The notes under the pieces are model-generated. The model saw nothing but the letters and a program-made list of their open reading frames with translations. It was not told the DNA's origin and did no database searches. Source: Spirochaeta sp. UBA5339 (lineage in GTDB: Bacteria; Spirochaetota; Spirochaetia; DSM-2461). Taken from it: a stretch of 64,000 bases of DNA. The DNA lies in contig DHQL01000007.1 in the NCBI GenBank assembly GCA_002408085.1, forward strand, positions 378,259 to 442,258, read 5' to 3'. The position numbers and the translations under genes are program-made. This document shows positions 1 to 8,396 of this stretch, piece after piece (position 1 is the first letter of the stretch; each line of letters starts with the position of its first letter).

Positions 1-400
1 ACAGGGCTGCTGCAATCTGCAGGCGCCTCTTCTCTCCCCAGCTGATATCCCGGTTCCAGATCCACCCCTCGTCCAGTTCCATCAGGGAGGCGATGCGGCG
101 GTTTTCATTTTCGGGACCGTAGAAGAAGTCCAGCAGACCCTCCTCTGAGAAAACCGGATACTGGGGAAGAAAACAGATTGACTCCGGGCCGATGACCTCC
201 CCTGTCCACCGGAGGCCGGCGGGACAATCGTGATGGGGGCTGCCTGTGAGGGAGCTGTAGAGACAGTGGGCCAGGCTGGTCTTACCGCAGCCGTTGGCGC
301 CGCCCAGGGCGGTCCAGCCCTTCCGGAATACGGCGGACAGACCGGTAACAAGGTTTTCGGAGTAGAAGAGATTAAGATTGCTTATTTGGATTTGAGTCAT
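1..400 (-). CDS. ABC ATPase, 5' part only (runs off window start)
   Basis: The reverse-strand frame opens at ATG 400 behind a GGAGG box and stays open to the window edge (133 codons). Seen: Walker A GGANGCGKTS at about residues 44-53, a Q-loop-like FLPQYPVF, and near the edge SWGEKRRLQIAAAL, a signature helix resembling the SGGE of ABC-F and other soluble ABC ATPases. There is no membrane segment. The short distance (about 75 residues) from Walker A to the signature suits a compact nucleotide-binding domain. Subfamily cannot be fixed because Walker B and any second domain lie outside. It is divergent from the sugar-import operon beginning at 869. Confidence 0.7.
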   Translation of the reverse strand, partial: MTQIQISNLNLFYSENLVTGLSAVFRKGWTALGGANGCGKTSLAHCLYSSLTGSPHHDCPAGLRWTGEVIGPESICFLPQYPVFSEEGLLDFFYGPENENRRIASLMELDEGWIWNRDISWGEKRRLQIAAAL

Positions 401-659
401 GATGACCTCCAGATATCGGTATCCGGAGCGAAAGGATCATAGAGTCGGAGAGTGCTCCACCCTGGTAACGCAAAGGTTGTACTGTCTCCTCTCTAGTCTA
501 TTTTCATTTCTCACCTCAAAAATTGATGTCTTATTCTTGAACGGTATCTTTTTTCTGTCAACACTTCCAGACATTACTTCGTTTATGTCTGTTCGATCAT
601 GAAAGTGAACACAAAGAAAAACTACTGTGAAGGTCATATTTCGTATATATGAACATTGA

Positions 660-671
660 GTAATCGATTAC
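660..671. promoter_or_regulatory. 12-bp palindrome GTAATCGATTAC
   Basis: Perfect palindrome about 60 bp upstream of the -35 box at 730. It shares the ATCGAT centre with the stronger palindrome at 830-845, so it may be an auxiliary operator. It is short enough to be fortuitous. Confidence 0.3.
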
Positions 672-729
672 ATTGCTTAAAACATAGAAATCTGTCCAAA
701 AAAGCCCTGAAACCCCCTTAAAATTTAGT

Positions 730-759
730 TTGACAGATTAGAAAAACCGGGTTTATCAT
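730..759 (+). promoter_or_regulatory. Promoter of the sugar ABC operon
   Basis: TTGACA at 730-735, an 18-bp spacer and TATCAT at 754-759. This matches 6/6 and 5/6 of the sigma70 consensus and predicts a transcript start near 766. That leaves a leader of about 100 nt carrying the palindrome at 830-845. Confidence 0.6.
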
Positions 760-829
760 TCAAAAACAATCAAACACAAAAGAACAGAAACAAACATTTG
801 AACCTTGAGTGATTTGATTGATGGATAAT

Positions 830-845
830 GCGTTATCGATAACGC
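830..845. promoter_or_regulatory. 16-bp operator-like palindrome GCGTTATCGATAACGC
   Basis: Perfect palindrome centred on CG, 24 bp before the chosen start codon of the sugar-binding protein and inside its predicted leader. A CG-centred palindrome is typical of LacI-family operators. The core TTATCGATAA recurs exactly at 20323-20332 and 32151-32160, upstream of hydrogenase-sensor and alcohol dehydrogenase genes. The regulator is not in the window. Confidence 0.6.
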
Positions 846-868
846 GAAATCAAAAAAGGAGCGGTAAA

Positions 869-1951
869 ATGCTAAAAAAATCAGTTATCCTTATTATGAT
901 GGTTCTGCTGTCTGCTGGTCTCGTCTTTGCTGAAGGTCAGAAAGACGGCTCAGGCGATCAGGGCTACATCGGTGTTGCCATGCCCACACAGTCCTCACAG
1001 AGATGGATTCAGGACGGCGGAAACATGAAAGAGCAGCTGGAAGCTTTAGGCTACAAGGTAGACCTCCAGTATGCGGAAGATATTGTTGAAAACCAGGTTT
1101 CCCAGCTGGAAAACATGATCACCAAGGGTGTTGATGTTATGGTAATCGCCTCTATCGACGGTGAAGCCCTTTCCAACGTTCTGGCCATGGCTGCGGACAA
1201 CGATATTCCCGTAATCGCCTATGACAGACTGATCAGAGGAACTCCCAACCTCACCTACTATGCTACATTCGACAACTTCAAGGTTGGTGTACAGCAGGGC
1301 GCCTATATTGAGATGGCTCTCGGTCTGGACAAGGGAGAGAAGGGACCCTTCAATATCGAGCTTTTCGGCGGATCTCCCGACGACAACAATGCTTACTTCT
1401 TCTATGACGGCGCCATGAGCGTTCTTCAGCCCTACATCGACAGCGGTGTTCTGGTTATTCAGTCCGGTCAGACAGGAATGGACAAGGTTGCCACCCTCAG
1501 ATGGGACGGTGCTACCGCTCAGGCCAGAATGGACAACCTCCTGACAGCCTACTACGCTGACGGTGAAATGCTGGATGCCATCCTCTCTCCCTACGACGGC
1601 ATCTCCATCGGTGTTCTCTCTTCTGTTAAGAACATCGGATACGGAACACCCGGTCAGCCCCTTCCTGTGATCACAGGTCAGGATGCGGAGCTTCCCTCTG
1701 TTAAGTCCATCATTGCCGGTGAGCAGACTCATACCGTATTCAAGGATACAAGAGAGCTGGCCCGTGTTGCTGTAGGTATGGTTGAAGCCATCCTGAAGGG
1801 CGGAGAGCCCGAAATTAACGATAACAAGACTTACGACAACGGAGTTAAGGTCGTTCCTTCCTACCTTCTGGAGCCTGTATCTGTAGATGTTACAAACTAC
1901 GAGGAAGTTCTGGTTGGTTCCGGCTACTATACAGCTGATCAGCTGAAATAA
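869..1951 (+). CDS. chvE: Periplasmic multiple-monosaccharide-binding protein (ChvE-like)
   Basis: Type I periplasmic binding protein that would capture free monosaccharides for the ABC importer encoded next. Start 869 is preferred over the frame-opening ATG at 818: it follows AAAAAGGAGCGG and gives a proper signal peptide (Lys-Lys, hydrophobic core, cleavage near VFAEG), 360 residues in all. The mature part carries ChvE-like blocks: GVAMPTQSSQRW, QYAEDIVENQVSQLENM, KGVDVMVIASIDG, IAYDRLIRGTPNLTYYATFD. The ChvE family binds glucose, galactose, arabinose, xylose and similar sugars; the exact ligand is not readable here. First gene of the operon, separated from the ATPase by a strong hairpin. 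Confidence 0.9.
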   Translation: MLKKSVILIMMVLLSAGLVFAEGQKDGSGDQGYIGVAMPTQSSQRWIQDGGNMKEQLEALGYKVDLQYAEDIVENQVSQLENMITKGVDVMVIASIDGEALSNVLAMAADNDIPVIAYDRLIRGTPNLTYYATFDNFKVGVQQGAYIEMALGLDKGEKGPFNIELFGGSPDDNNAYFFYDGAMSVLQPYIDSGVLVIQSGQTGMDKVATLRWDGATAQARMDNLLTAYYADGEMLDAILSPYDGISIGVLSSVKNIGYGTPGQPLPVITGQDAELPSVKSIIAGEQTHTVFKDTRELARVAVGMVEAILKGGEPEINDNKTYDNGVKVVPSYLLEPVSVDVTNYEEVLVGSGYYTADQLK

Positions 1952-2032
1952 TTCCATTTATCCCAGGCAGTTGCCGGAATTGACCGGCGCTGCCCGGAAG
2001 TTTGAATTATAGATCAAAATGTTAGGAATCTT

Positions 2033-2060
2033 CGGCGGCAGACCCGATGGTCTGCCGCCG
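2033..2060 (+). promoter_or_regulatory. Intercistronic stem-loop
   Basis: A 12-bp perfect stem (CGGCGGCAGACC / GGTCTGCCGCCG) with a CGAT loop between the binding-protein and ATPase genes. It has no following T-run. Hairpins in this place commonly stabilise the upstream message so the binding protein is made in excess over the membrane parts; here that role is inferred. Confidence 0.6.
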
Positions 2061-2083
2061 GTTTAATCGGTAAGGAGCCGGAA

Positions 2084-3625
2084 ATGTCAGATACAATTCT
2101 GGAAATGAGGAATATTACAAAGCTGTTTCCGGGAGTGAAAGCACTTGATAATGTAAACCTCAAGGTAAAGGAACATGAGATTCATGCTCTTGTAGGGGAG
2201 AATGGTGCCGGAAAGTCCACCCTTATGAATGTCTTAAGCGGTGTTTACCCTGCAGGCAGCTACACAGGTGATATCGTTTATAAAGGCGATGTGTGTGAAT
2301 TCAAAACAATCAAGGACAGCGAAAAGAAGGGGATAGTCATTATTCATCAGGAACTGGCACTGGTTCCCTATCTCTCCATCGCTGAGAATGTGTTTCTTGG
2401 TAATGAGCAGCAGTCAGGCAAGGGGGTCATCAACTGGGACCTCACAAGAAACAGGACAATAGAACTGCTTAAAAAGGTACGTCTTACAGATCATCCCGAT
2501 ACCAAAATAAAGGATATCGGAGTGGGTAAGCAGCAGCTGGTTGAGATCGTAAAGGCTCTGGCAAAGGATGTAAAACTCCTGATCCTGGATGAGCCCACAG
2601 CTGCATTGAATGAGGAGGATTCGGACAACCTTCTGAATCTTCTGCTTGAACTGAAAGATCATGGTATTACATCAATTATCATATCCCATAAACTGAACGA
2701 AGTGACCAAGGTGGCCGATGAGATAACCGTTATAAGAGACGGAGCCACCATCGAAACTCTGAATAAGGAGACCGACGAGATAACCGAAGACCGGATTATC
2801 AAGGGAATGGTCGGACGTGAACTGACCGACCGTTTTCCCGGCAGAGAGTCTCATATAGGGGACGTGATGTTCGAGGTAAAGGACTGGAATGTCTTTGATC
2901 CCATGGACAGCGAGAAGAAGGTTATCAACAACGTTAATCTGAAGGTCAACCGCGGTGAGGTTGTCGGTATTGCAGGACTGATGGGCGCGGGCCGGACAGA
3001 ACTGGCCATGAGCGTCTTCGGCAGGAGCTACGGACAGCATATCAGCGGAACCACCGTCAAGGACGGCGAAGAGATTCATATGAAGTCCGTAAGCGATGCC
3101 ATTAAAAACGGTCTGGCCTATGTGACCGAGGACCGGAAGACTGCCGGTCTGATTCTGATGGATGATATCAAGAACAATATCTCTCTCACCGCCCTGGACA
3201 AAATCAGCAGGAATCAGGTGATCGACAAGAACAAGGAGATCCGGGTAGGAGAAGAGTACAGGAACAAGATGAATATCAAGTCCTCCAGTATTCTTCAGAA
3301 GACCGGGAACCTCTCCGGAGGAAACCAGCAGAAGGTCGTCCTGAGCAAGTGGATCTTTTCGGAACCCGATATTCTGATCCTCGATGAACCGACCAGAGGT
3401 ATAGATGTAGGTGCCAAGTATGAGATCTACACCATCATCAATCAGCTGGCGGCGGAGGGAAAATCGATCATTATGATCTCTTCGGAACTTCCTGAGATTC
3501 TGGGGATGTGCGACCGCGTTTATGTTATGAACGAGGGGAATATTGTGGGAGAGCTGGACAGGAAAGAGGCATCCCAGGAAAGTATTATGAAATGTATTAT
3601 GCAGAATAAAAGGGAGAGTGCGTAA
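2084..3625 (+). CDS. mmsA: Sugar ABC transporter ATP-binding protein (MmsA/GguA type)
   Basis: Tandem-domain ATPase of 513 residues that energises monosaccharide uptake at the inner membrane. N-domain: Walker A GENGAGKST near residue 39, signature-like IGVGKQQLVEI, Walker B LLILDEPTAAL. C-domain: degenerate Walker A GLMGAGRTEL, as is normal in the RbsA/MglA/GguA family, then signature NLSGGNQQKVVL and Walker B ILILDEPTRGID. The start follows AAGGAGCCGGAA. Its stop overlaps the permease start (TAATG), so translation is coupled. Assigned to the GguA branch because ChvE-like and GguB-like genes flank it. Confidence 0.9.
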   Translation: MSDTILEMRNITKLFPGVKALDNVNLKVKEHEIHALVGENGAGKSTLMNVLSGVYPAGSYTGDIVYKGDVCEFKTIKDSEKKGIVIIHQELALVPYLSIAENVFLGNEQQSGKGVINWDLTRNRTIELLKKVRLTDHPDTKIKDIGVGKQQLVEIVKALAKDVKLLILDEPTAALNEEDSDNLLNLLLELKDHGITSIIISHKLNEVTKVADEITVIRDGATIETLNKETDEITEDRIIKGMVGRELTDRFPGRESHIGDVMFEVKDWNVFDPMDSEKKVINNVNLKVNRGEVVGIAGLMGAGRTELAMSVFGRSYGQHISGTTVKDGEEIHMKSVSDAIKNGLAYVTEDRKTAGLILMDDIKNNISLTALDKISRNQVIDKNKEIRVGEEYRNKMNIKSSSILQKTGNLSGGNQQKVVLSKWIFSEPDILILDEPTRGIDVGAKYEIYTIINQLAAEGKSIIMISSELPEILGMCDRVYVMNEGNIVGELDRKEASQESIMKCIMQNKRESA

Positions 3626-4794
3626 TGGATAAGATCCTCCATACATTAAAAACACATATGCGCCAGTATGCCATGGTTGTGGCTCTGGTGAGTATTATGA
3701 TTCTGTTTCAGATCCTCACTGAGGGAATCCTGCTGAAACCGCTGAATGTGACCAACCTGATTCTGCAGAACAGCTACATTCTGGTTCTGGCCATCGGTAT
3801 GCTTCTTTGTATCCTGACCGGTGGAAACATCGACCTTTCAGTAGGTTCGGTGGCGGCCTTTATCGGCGCCGTATCGGCCACCTTTATCATCAATATGGGA
3901 ATGCCCGTATGGATCGCTCTGATTCTCTCACTGATTATCGGCGGGCTTGTAGGTGCCTGGCAGGGGTACTGGATTGCCTATGTACGGATTCCGGCCTTTA
4001 TCGTAACCCTCTCGGGAATGCTCGTATTCAGAGGATTCACTATGGTACTGCTTAAGGGACGGACCCTGGCTCCCTTCCCCGAGTCCTACCAGAAGATCGC
4101 CTCTGGTTTTCTTCCCGATTTCCTTTCAAGCGGAGGCGGTCTGCATATCACTACCATTGTCATCGGACTGATCTGTTCCGTTCTCTACCTGGTATCCCAG
4201 TGGAAGGACAGGGCAAGCAAACAGAAATATGACTTTGCCGTATCCTCCTTCCCTGTATTTATCGGAAAGATGGTAACCATGATGGTTGTTATCAACCTCT
4301 TTACTTACTGGCTGGCCAAGTACAAGGGTATTCCCAATGTTCTGGTACTTCTTGTTGTTCTGATTCTGGCGTACTCCTTTATGACCAACAAGACCATTGC
4401 GGGACGCCATATCTATGCATTCGGCGGAAACGAAAAAGCCGCAAAGCTCTCGGGTGTTAAGACCAACAGAGTTCTCTTCTGGGTCTACGTCAACATGAGT
4501 GTTCTGGCTGCCCTGGCGGGTATTATCTTCGCCGGCCGTCTGAATGCGGCAACCCCCAAGGCTGGTAACCTCTTTGAGCTGGATGCCATTGCCGCCTGTT
4601 ATATCGGCGGTGCTTCGGCAACCGGCGGTGTAGGAACCATTATCGGGGCTATTATCGGTGGTTTGATCATGGGTGTACTGAACAACGGTATGTCCATTAT
4701 GGGTGTAAGTATTGACTGGCAGCAGGCGATCAAGGGACTTGTTCTCCTCTTTGCAGTTGCCTTCGATGTTTACAGTAAATCAAGATCAAAATAG
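3625..4794 (+). CDS. mmsB: Sugar ABC transporter permease (MmsB/GguB type)
   Basis: Integral membrane permease of 389 residues in the BPD_transp_2 (RbsC/XylH) family, forming the sugar channel with the upstream ATPase. Seen: about ten hydrophobic segments, the family motif LTGGNIDLSVGSV near residue 67, AFIVTLSGMLVFRG near residue 126, a long loop around 175-200, and the C-terminal ACYIGGASATGGVGTIIGA. A large insert in the middle (about residues 165-255) fits the longer XylH/GguB subgroup. It overlaps the ATPase gene by one base and ends just before a strong terminator. Confidence 0.88.
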   Translation: MDKILHTLKTHMRQYAMVVALVSIMILFQILTEGILLKPLNVTNLILQNSYILVLAIGMLLCILTGGNIDLSVGSVAAFIGAVSATFIINMGMPVWIALILSLIIGGLVGAWQGYWIAYVRIPAFIVTLSGMLVFRGFTMVLLKGRTLAPFPESYQKIASGFLPDFLSSGGGLHITTIVIGLICSVLYLVSQWKDRASKQKYDFAVSSFPVFIGKMVTMMVVINLFTYWLAKYKGIPNVLVLLVVLILAYSFMTNKTIAGRHIYAFGGNEKAAKLSGVKTNRVLFWVYVNMSVLAALAGIIFAGRLNAATPKAGNLFELDAIAACYIGGASATGGVGTIIGAIIGGLIMGVLNNGMSIMGVSIDWQQAIKGLVLLFAVAFDVYSKSRSK

Positions 4795-4832
4795 TTTCTT
4801 CATGATTCGGCAGCTTTAGCTGCACTCCTTTG

Positions 4833-4869
4833 CCCTGTTCCCGCCCCTTCATCGGGAACAGGGACTTTT
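4833..4869 (+). terminator. Rho-independent terminator after the sugar ABC operon
   Basis: Perfect 11-bp stem CCCTGTTCCCG / CGGGAACAGGG with a 9-nt loop, followed by ACTTTT. It lies 38 bp after the permease stop and 45 bp before the DeoR gene, so the regulator and orphan ATPase are probably transcribed separately or by read-through. Confidence 0.8.
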
Positions 4870-4913
4870 CCCCGCTTTTCAGTTTTTCTGTTTATCTTTA
4901 GAATGGTGTTTCT

Positions 4914-5699
4914 ATGTTCGCGTTGGAAAGAGTCAAAATAATAAAAAAGTATCTCATTGAGAATCACAAGGCCGAAGTTGCCACTCTCAGCGACCTCCTC
5001 AATGTCACAGAGGTCACCATCAGACGGGACCTTGAGAAGCTGGAGAGAGAGGAATTTCTCAAAAGGATACACGGCGGGGCCATCCTTATTGAGACAGAGG
5101 AGGAATCCTCAATTCTCAAGGTTCCCGAAGACCCTTTCCTGGAAGACAAGCAGGAGATAGGCCAGATTGCCAGTCTCCTTGTCGAGGACAACGACGTGAT
5201 TATGATCACCCAGGGACCGACCTCCCTGCAGCTGGCCAGGAATCTGGGCGGAAAAAAGAATTTGACAGTATTAACAAACGACCTGATGATATCACTTGAG
5301 CTGAGTTCTCACAGGGATATCAAGGTCATTCTGCTGGGTGGAGATCTTGAGCATCAGTCAAAGGGTGTATATGGAAACTACACCATCAACAGTCTGAAGA
5401 ATTTTTTTGTAAGCAAGACCTTTTTTGAGGTGGAGGGGATCAACCTGAATTCAGGACTGACTGTCTCCAGTATCGAGAAGGCCAATCTTATACAGGAAGC
5501 TGTGAAGATCTCCCGGGAGTCTATCTGCCTCTGTTCGGGGGAGAACTTCGGGAACATCGCCTTTTATCCTGTGGGCAGGATCGGTATGGCATCCAAACTG
5601 GTTACCAATCCCGCCATCAGCGATGAGTATAAGAGCTTTATCTATGAAGAGGATATTCAGCTGTTCACGTCGATTCATATGTACGAGGGTCATGCCTGA
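4914..5699 (+). CDS. DeoR-family transcriptional regulator
   Basis: Cytoplasmic sugar-phosphate-responsive regulator of 261 residues. The N-terminal DeoR helix-turn-helix is clear: EVATLSDLLNVTEVTIRRDL and EEFLKRIHGGAIL. The C-terminal sensor domain shows the family's T-N-D-L (VLTNDLMISLEL), LLGGDLE and a closing GLTVSSIEKA block. In the sensor the usual VDGI reads VEGI. It sits between the monosaccharide importer and an orphan sugar-type ATPase whose start codon lies within its last codons. It probably controls one or both, but no operator could be assigned by eye. Confidence 0.85.
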   Translation: MFALERVKIIKKYLIENHKAEVATLSDLLNVTEVTIRRDLEKLEREEFLKRIHGGAILIETEEESSILKVPEDPFLEDKQEIGQIASLLVEDNDVIMITQGPTSLQLARNLGGKKNLTVLTNDLMISLELSSHRDIKVILLGGDLEHQSKGVYGNYTINSLKNFFVSKTFFEVEGINLNSGLTVSSIEKANLIQEAVKISRESICLCSGENFGNIAFYPVGRIGMASKLVTNPAISDEYKSFIYEEDIQLFTSIHMYEGHA

Positions 5700-7248
5700 T
5701 AAAGCGATTCTGGAACTGAAAAAAATACAGAAGATACTGCCCGGGGGCTTCTTCCTGAAGGATATTGATTTTGATCTCTATCCCGGGGAGATTCATGTCG
5801 TCATGGGTGAGAACGGTTCGGGCAAGAGCTGTCTGATGCAGATTATCAGCGGTCTCCTTAAACCCGACAGCGGAGTGATGAGGGTTCTTGGAAAAGAGGT
5901 GAACTTCTCAGGCGCCGATGATGCCGCCAACAGCTCTGTCCTCTATATTCAGCAGAATGCCAACATCCTGAAGCACCTGACGGTGGCGGAAAATATCTTC
6001 TACCATCAGATGCCCTATAAAAGCAAACTTTTTAAAATCATCGATCACAACCTGCTGAACAGGAGGTGCGCTGATATTATCCGGGACCTTGAGCTTCCCT
6101 TCGCTTTGGAGGATCAGGTCTCGAAACTGGGGCTGGCTCAGCGGCAGATCCTTGGTTTCAGCCGGGCCTATGTGTCCGATGCGAAGGTCGTTATTCTGGA
6201 TGAGCCTTCGGCTTCCCTGACTGAACACGATCAGAAGATCCTTCATACCATTGTAGACCATATCAAGGCCAGGGGAGGGGGAATCATCTATATCTCCCAC
6301 AATATCGATGAGATCCGTCAGTTCGGCGACAGGGTGACCGTACTCAACAAGGGATCACTGGCGGGGACACTGGATCTGAAGGATCACAGCGACGAGGATA
6401 TTATCCGCCTTATGTCCGGTGCCGCCGTTAAAAACAGATATCCCAGGCTCTGGGTCAGTCCGGGCAGGGAGCTGCTGAGGGTTGAGAATCTGAGCGCCGA
6501 GCCCGTACTCCATGATATCAGCTTCAATCTCCGCAAGGGTGAGATCGTCGGTCTTACGGGACTGGCGGGCTCGGGGCGTACCTACCTGGCTCACTCACTC
6601 TTCGGGGCCAACAGAATTGACCGGGGAACCATCTCCCTGGGGGGAAAGAGAGCTGCAATCAACAGCCCCGTAGATGCCATCGGCAGTGGCCTTGCACTGA
6701 TACCTGAGGACAGGATCAGCGACTCCCTGGTCAGCTGTCTGGATGTGGCCGACAACGTCTCTTTAAGTTCCTTGAACCGCTTCTCCCGCTTCGCCTCCAT
6801 TGATACCACCTTTCTGAACCAGGTGGTTCTGGACTACATTCAGAAATTCAATATGGAGACCCTGGTTTACGACAAGAACATCAGTGACTACGGCATGGGT
6901 AGCCAGCAGAAGGCGGTCTTTGCCAAGTGGATTATGAAGCGGTCCAGAATCTTTATTCTCGATGAACCTACCCGGTCCCTGGATATACCCACACGCATCG
7001 ATATCTACAACTCCATGAATGATCTGGTCCGTAAGGGGGCGGGGGTTCTCTTTATCTCCTCGGACATTGAGGAGATTCTGGGTATGTGCGACAGGGTTCT
7101 TGTCCTGCATAACGGAGAGATCGTCTGTGATCTGAACCGTCATCAGGCCACTAAGGAGCTGATTCTGGCCTATGCCACAGGGGAGGCTGCCCACAGGCGG
7201 CTGCCGGCGGGTTCACAGGATGAGCGGGCGGCGGGACAGACCGGCTGA
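5692..7248 (+). CDS. Orphan RbsA/MglA-type tandem ABC ATPase with altered signature motifs
   Basis: A 518-residue protein with the two-domain layout of sugar ABC ATPases, but no permease or binding-protein gene follows it. Start ATG 5692 lies within the last codons of the DeoR gene (8-bp overlap) after GAGGG; the longer in-frame start at 5623 would lie deep in that gene. N-domain: intact Walker A GENGSGKS and Walker B VVILDEPSASL, but the signature reads LGLAQRQ. C-domain: degenerate Walker A GLAGSGRT, signature YGMGSQQ where MmsA has LSGGNQQ, Walker B IFILDEPTRSLD. In both signatures the Ser is replaced by Gly. It could serve the upstream permease, a remote permease, or have a regulatory role with DeoR. 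Confidence 0.75.
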   Translation: MPDKAILELKKIQKILPGGFFLKDIDFDLYPGEIHVVMGENGSGKSCLMQIISGLLKPDSGVMRVLGKEVNFSGADDAANSSVLYIQQNANILKHLTVAENIFYHQMPYKSKLFKIIDHNLLNRRCADIIRDLELPFALEDQVSKLGLAQRQILGFSRAYVSDAKVVILDEPSASLTEHDQKILHTIVDHIKARGGGIIYISHNIDEIRQFGDRVTVLNKGSLAGTLDLKDHSDEDIIRLMSGAAVKNRYPRLWVSPGRELLRVENLSAEPVLHDISFNLRKGEIVGLTGLAGSGRTYLAHSLFGANRIDRGTISLGGKRAAINSPVDAIGSGLALIPEDRISDSLVSCLDVADNVSLSSLNRFSRFASIDTTFLNQVVLDYIQKFNMETLVYDKNISDYGMGSQQKAVFAKWIMKRSRIFILDEPTRSLDIPTRIDIYNSMNDLVRKGAGVLFISSDIEEILGMCDRVLVLHNGEIVCDLNRHQATKELILAYATGEAAHRRLPAGSQDERAAGQTG

Positions 7249-7300
7249 ACTTCTCCGCCGGGCATAACGGCCTCCTGCATACCGGACCTGCTGAGACAGT

Positions 7301-8230
7301 CTAGGCGTATATCACCGACAGCAGAATAATCACCGCCACCGAAACAATCGTACTCAGAGAGAGGGTGTTGTTCACATAGTCCAGGTTCTCCCTGTCCTCC
7401 TGCTTCATATAGATGGAGATTACAAAGGGGGGCGGCAGCATAAACATTGTCAGAAGGGCCATCTCATAGATCCTGCCAAGACCCATATAACCCCGGATAA
7501 AGAAGCGGTTCATCATCAGGGCCAGGATCAGAAGAAGAGCCTTCCTGAAGAGGATCGTCCTCAGGGCCCGGGCCATGCCCTCCTTTCTCAGACTCAGTTC
7601 ATAGCCGATCATCAAAGAGATCAGAGGGACCGTCATATTCCCCAGCTGCTCAATAAACCGGCTCAGACTGTCGGTCAGGGCATTGGGCTCCACCACCCGT
7701 TTCAGGCCGCTTACGGCCAGTCCCGCAAAGATGGCGATTATAACGGGGGAGGTGACAAAGGATTTCAGAAGCTCTCCGGGAGAGCTGCTTCCTTCCCTCT
7801 CCCTGATCAGCAGGGCCATAAGGACAAAGAAGACAAAGAGTACCTGACCCAGGTCCATCAGGGCAATCTTTGAAAGGTGCTCGTTTCCGTAGATTGAGAG
7901 AAAGAGGGCGTAGCCGAGCATACCCATCTCGAAGCCCCCCATCATCAGGGTCCAGTAGGGGGAGTGTATTTTAAAGATCCCCGCGGCGGCCCGGCCTGCG
8001 AGAAGCATAAGGCCGCAGAGGGCAAAGATCAGGACGATCAGAATAAGATAGCGGGCTTCCATCTCCATGGAGGCAAAGGCCTGGAAGAGGAGGGCCGGAA
8101 GGGCCAGTCCCGAAACGATTTTTTTGATGTCGCTGCTGCTTCCCTCTTTCAGAAAACCCGAGAGCTTCATGATGTAGCCCAGGAGGAAGAAGAGGAGCAC
8201 AGGGAGAACGCTTAGAATTGTATTGAACAT
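7301..8230 (-). CDS. AEC-family membrane transporter
   Basis: Integral membrane protein of 309 residues with about ten hydrophobic segments in two five-helix halves (about 1-140 and 160-309) separated by a charged linker (REREGSSSPGE). N-terminal SVLPVLLFFLLGYIMKLSGFL and the mid-protein VTSPVIIAIFAGL match the AEC (auxin efflux carrier/malonate carrier) family, which exports or imports organic anions. The substrate is unknown. It is downstream of the GH3 gene on the same strand with a 166-bp G+C-rich gap, so it is probably not tightly coupled. ATG 8230 has no clear ribosome-binding site. Confidence 0.65.
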   Translation of the reverse strand: MFNTILSVLPVLLFFLLGYIMKLSGFLKEGSSSDIKKIVSGLALPALLFQAFASMEMEARYLILIVLIFALCGLMLLAGRAAAGIFKIHSPYWTLMMGGFEMGMLGYALFLSIYGNEHLSKIALMDLGQVLFVFFVLMALLIREREGSSSPGELLKSFVTSPVIIAIFAGLAVSGLKRVVEPNALTDSLSRFIEQLGNMTVPLISLMIGYELSLRKEGMARALRTILFRKALLLILALMMNRFFIRGYMGLGRIYEMALLTMFMLPPPFVISIYMKQEDRENLDYVNNTLSLSTIVSVAVIILLSVIYA

Positions 8231-8396
8231 GGGTTTACATTAACAGGGGCAGGGCTTTTTGACAAACCTTTTTCGCTGTCAGCCGCCGGCGGGCCGGCCT
8301 GGCTGGCGGTTCTGGTGAGTCAGACTGCCGGGGACATCACCAGGACGGTTAGCCGGTACGGGGAGCCGGGACCTGATGTTCAGCCCCTCCGAAAGA

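Larger units (their letters stand above)
401..868. promoter_or_regulatory. 468-bp divergent intergenic region
   Basis: This A+T-rich gap separates the reverse-strand ABC ATPase from the sugar operon. It holds a good sigma70-type promoter at 730-759, a 12-bp palindrome at 660-671 and a 16-bp palindrome at 830-845 just before the ribosome-binding site. The open frames inside it have no ribosome-binding site and look random. I see no RNA gene. Confidence 0.6.

Noticed and set aside
1046..1957. 303-codon open frame antisense to the ChvE-like gene
   Set aside because: It is a codon-bias shadow of a clearly real gene, with no ribosome-binding site or recognisable similarity.
5623..5691. Longer N-terminus for the orphan ABC ATPase
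   Set aside because: The extra 23 residues are unlike ABC ATPases and lie within the DeoR coding sequence; ATG 5692 has an RBS-like GAGGG just before it.
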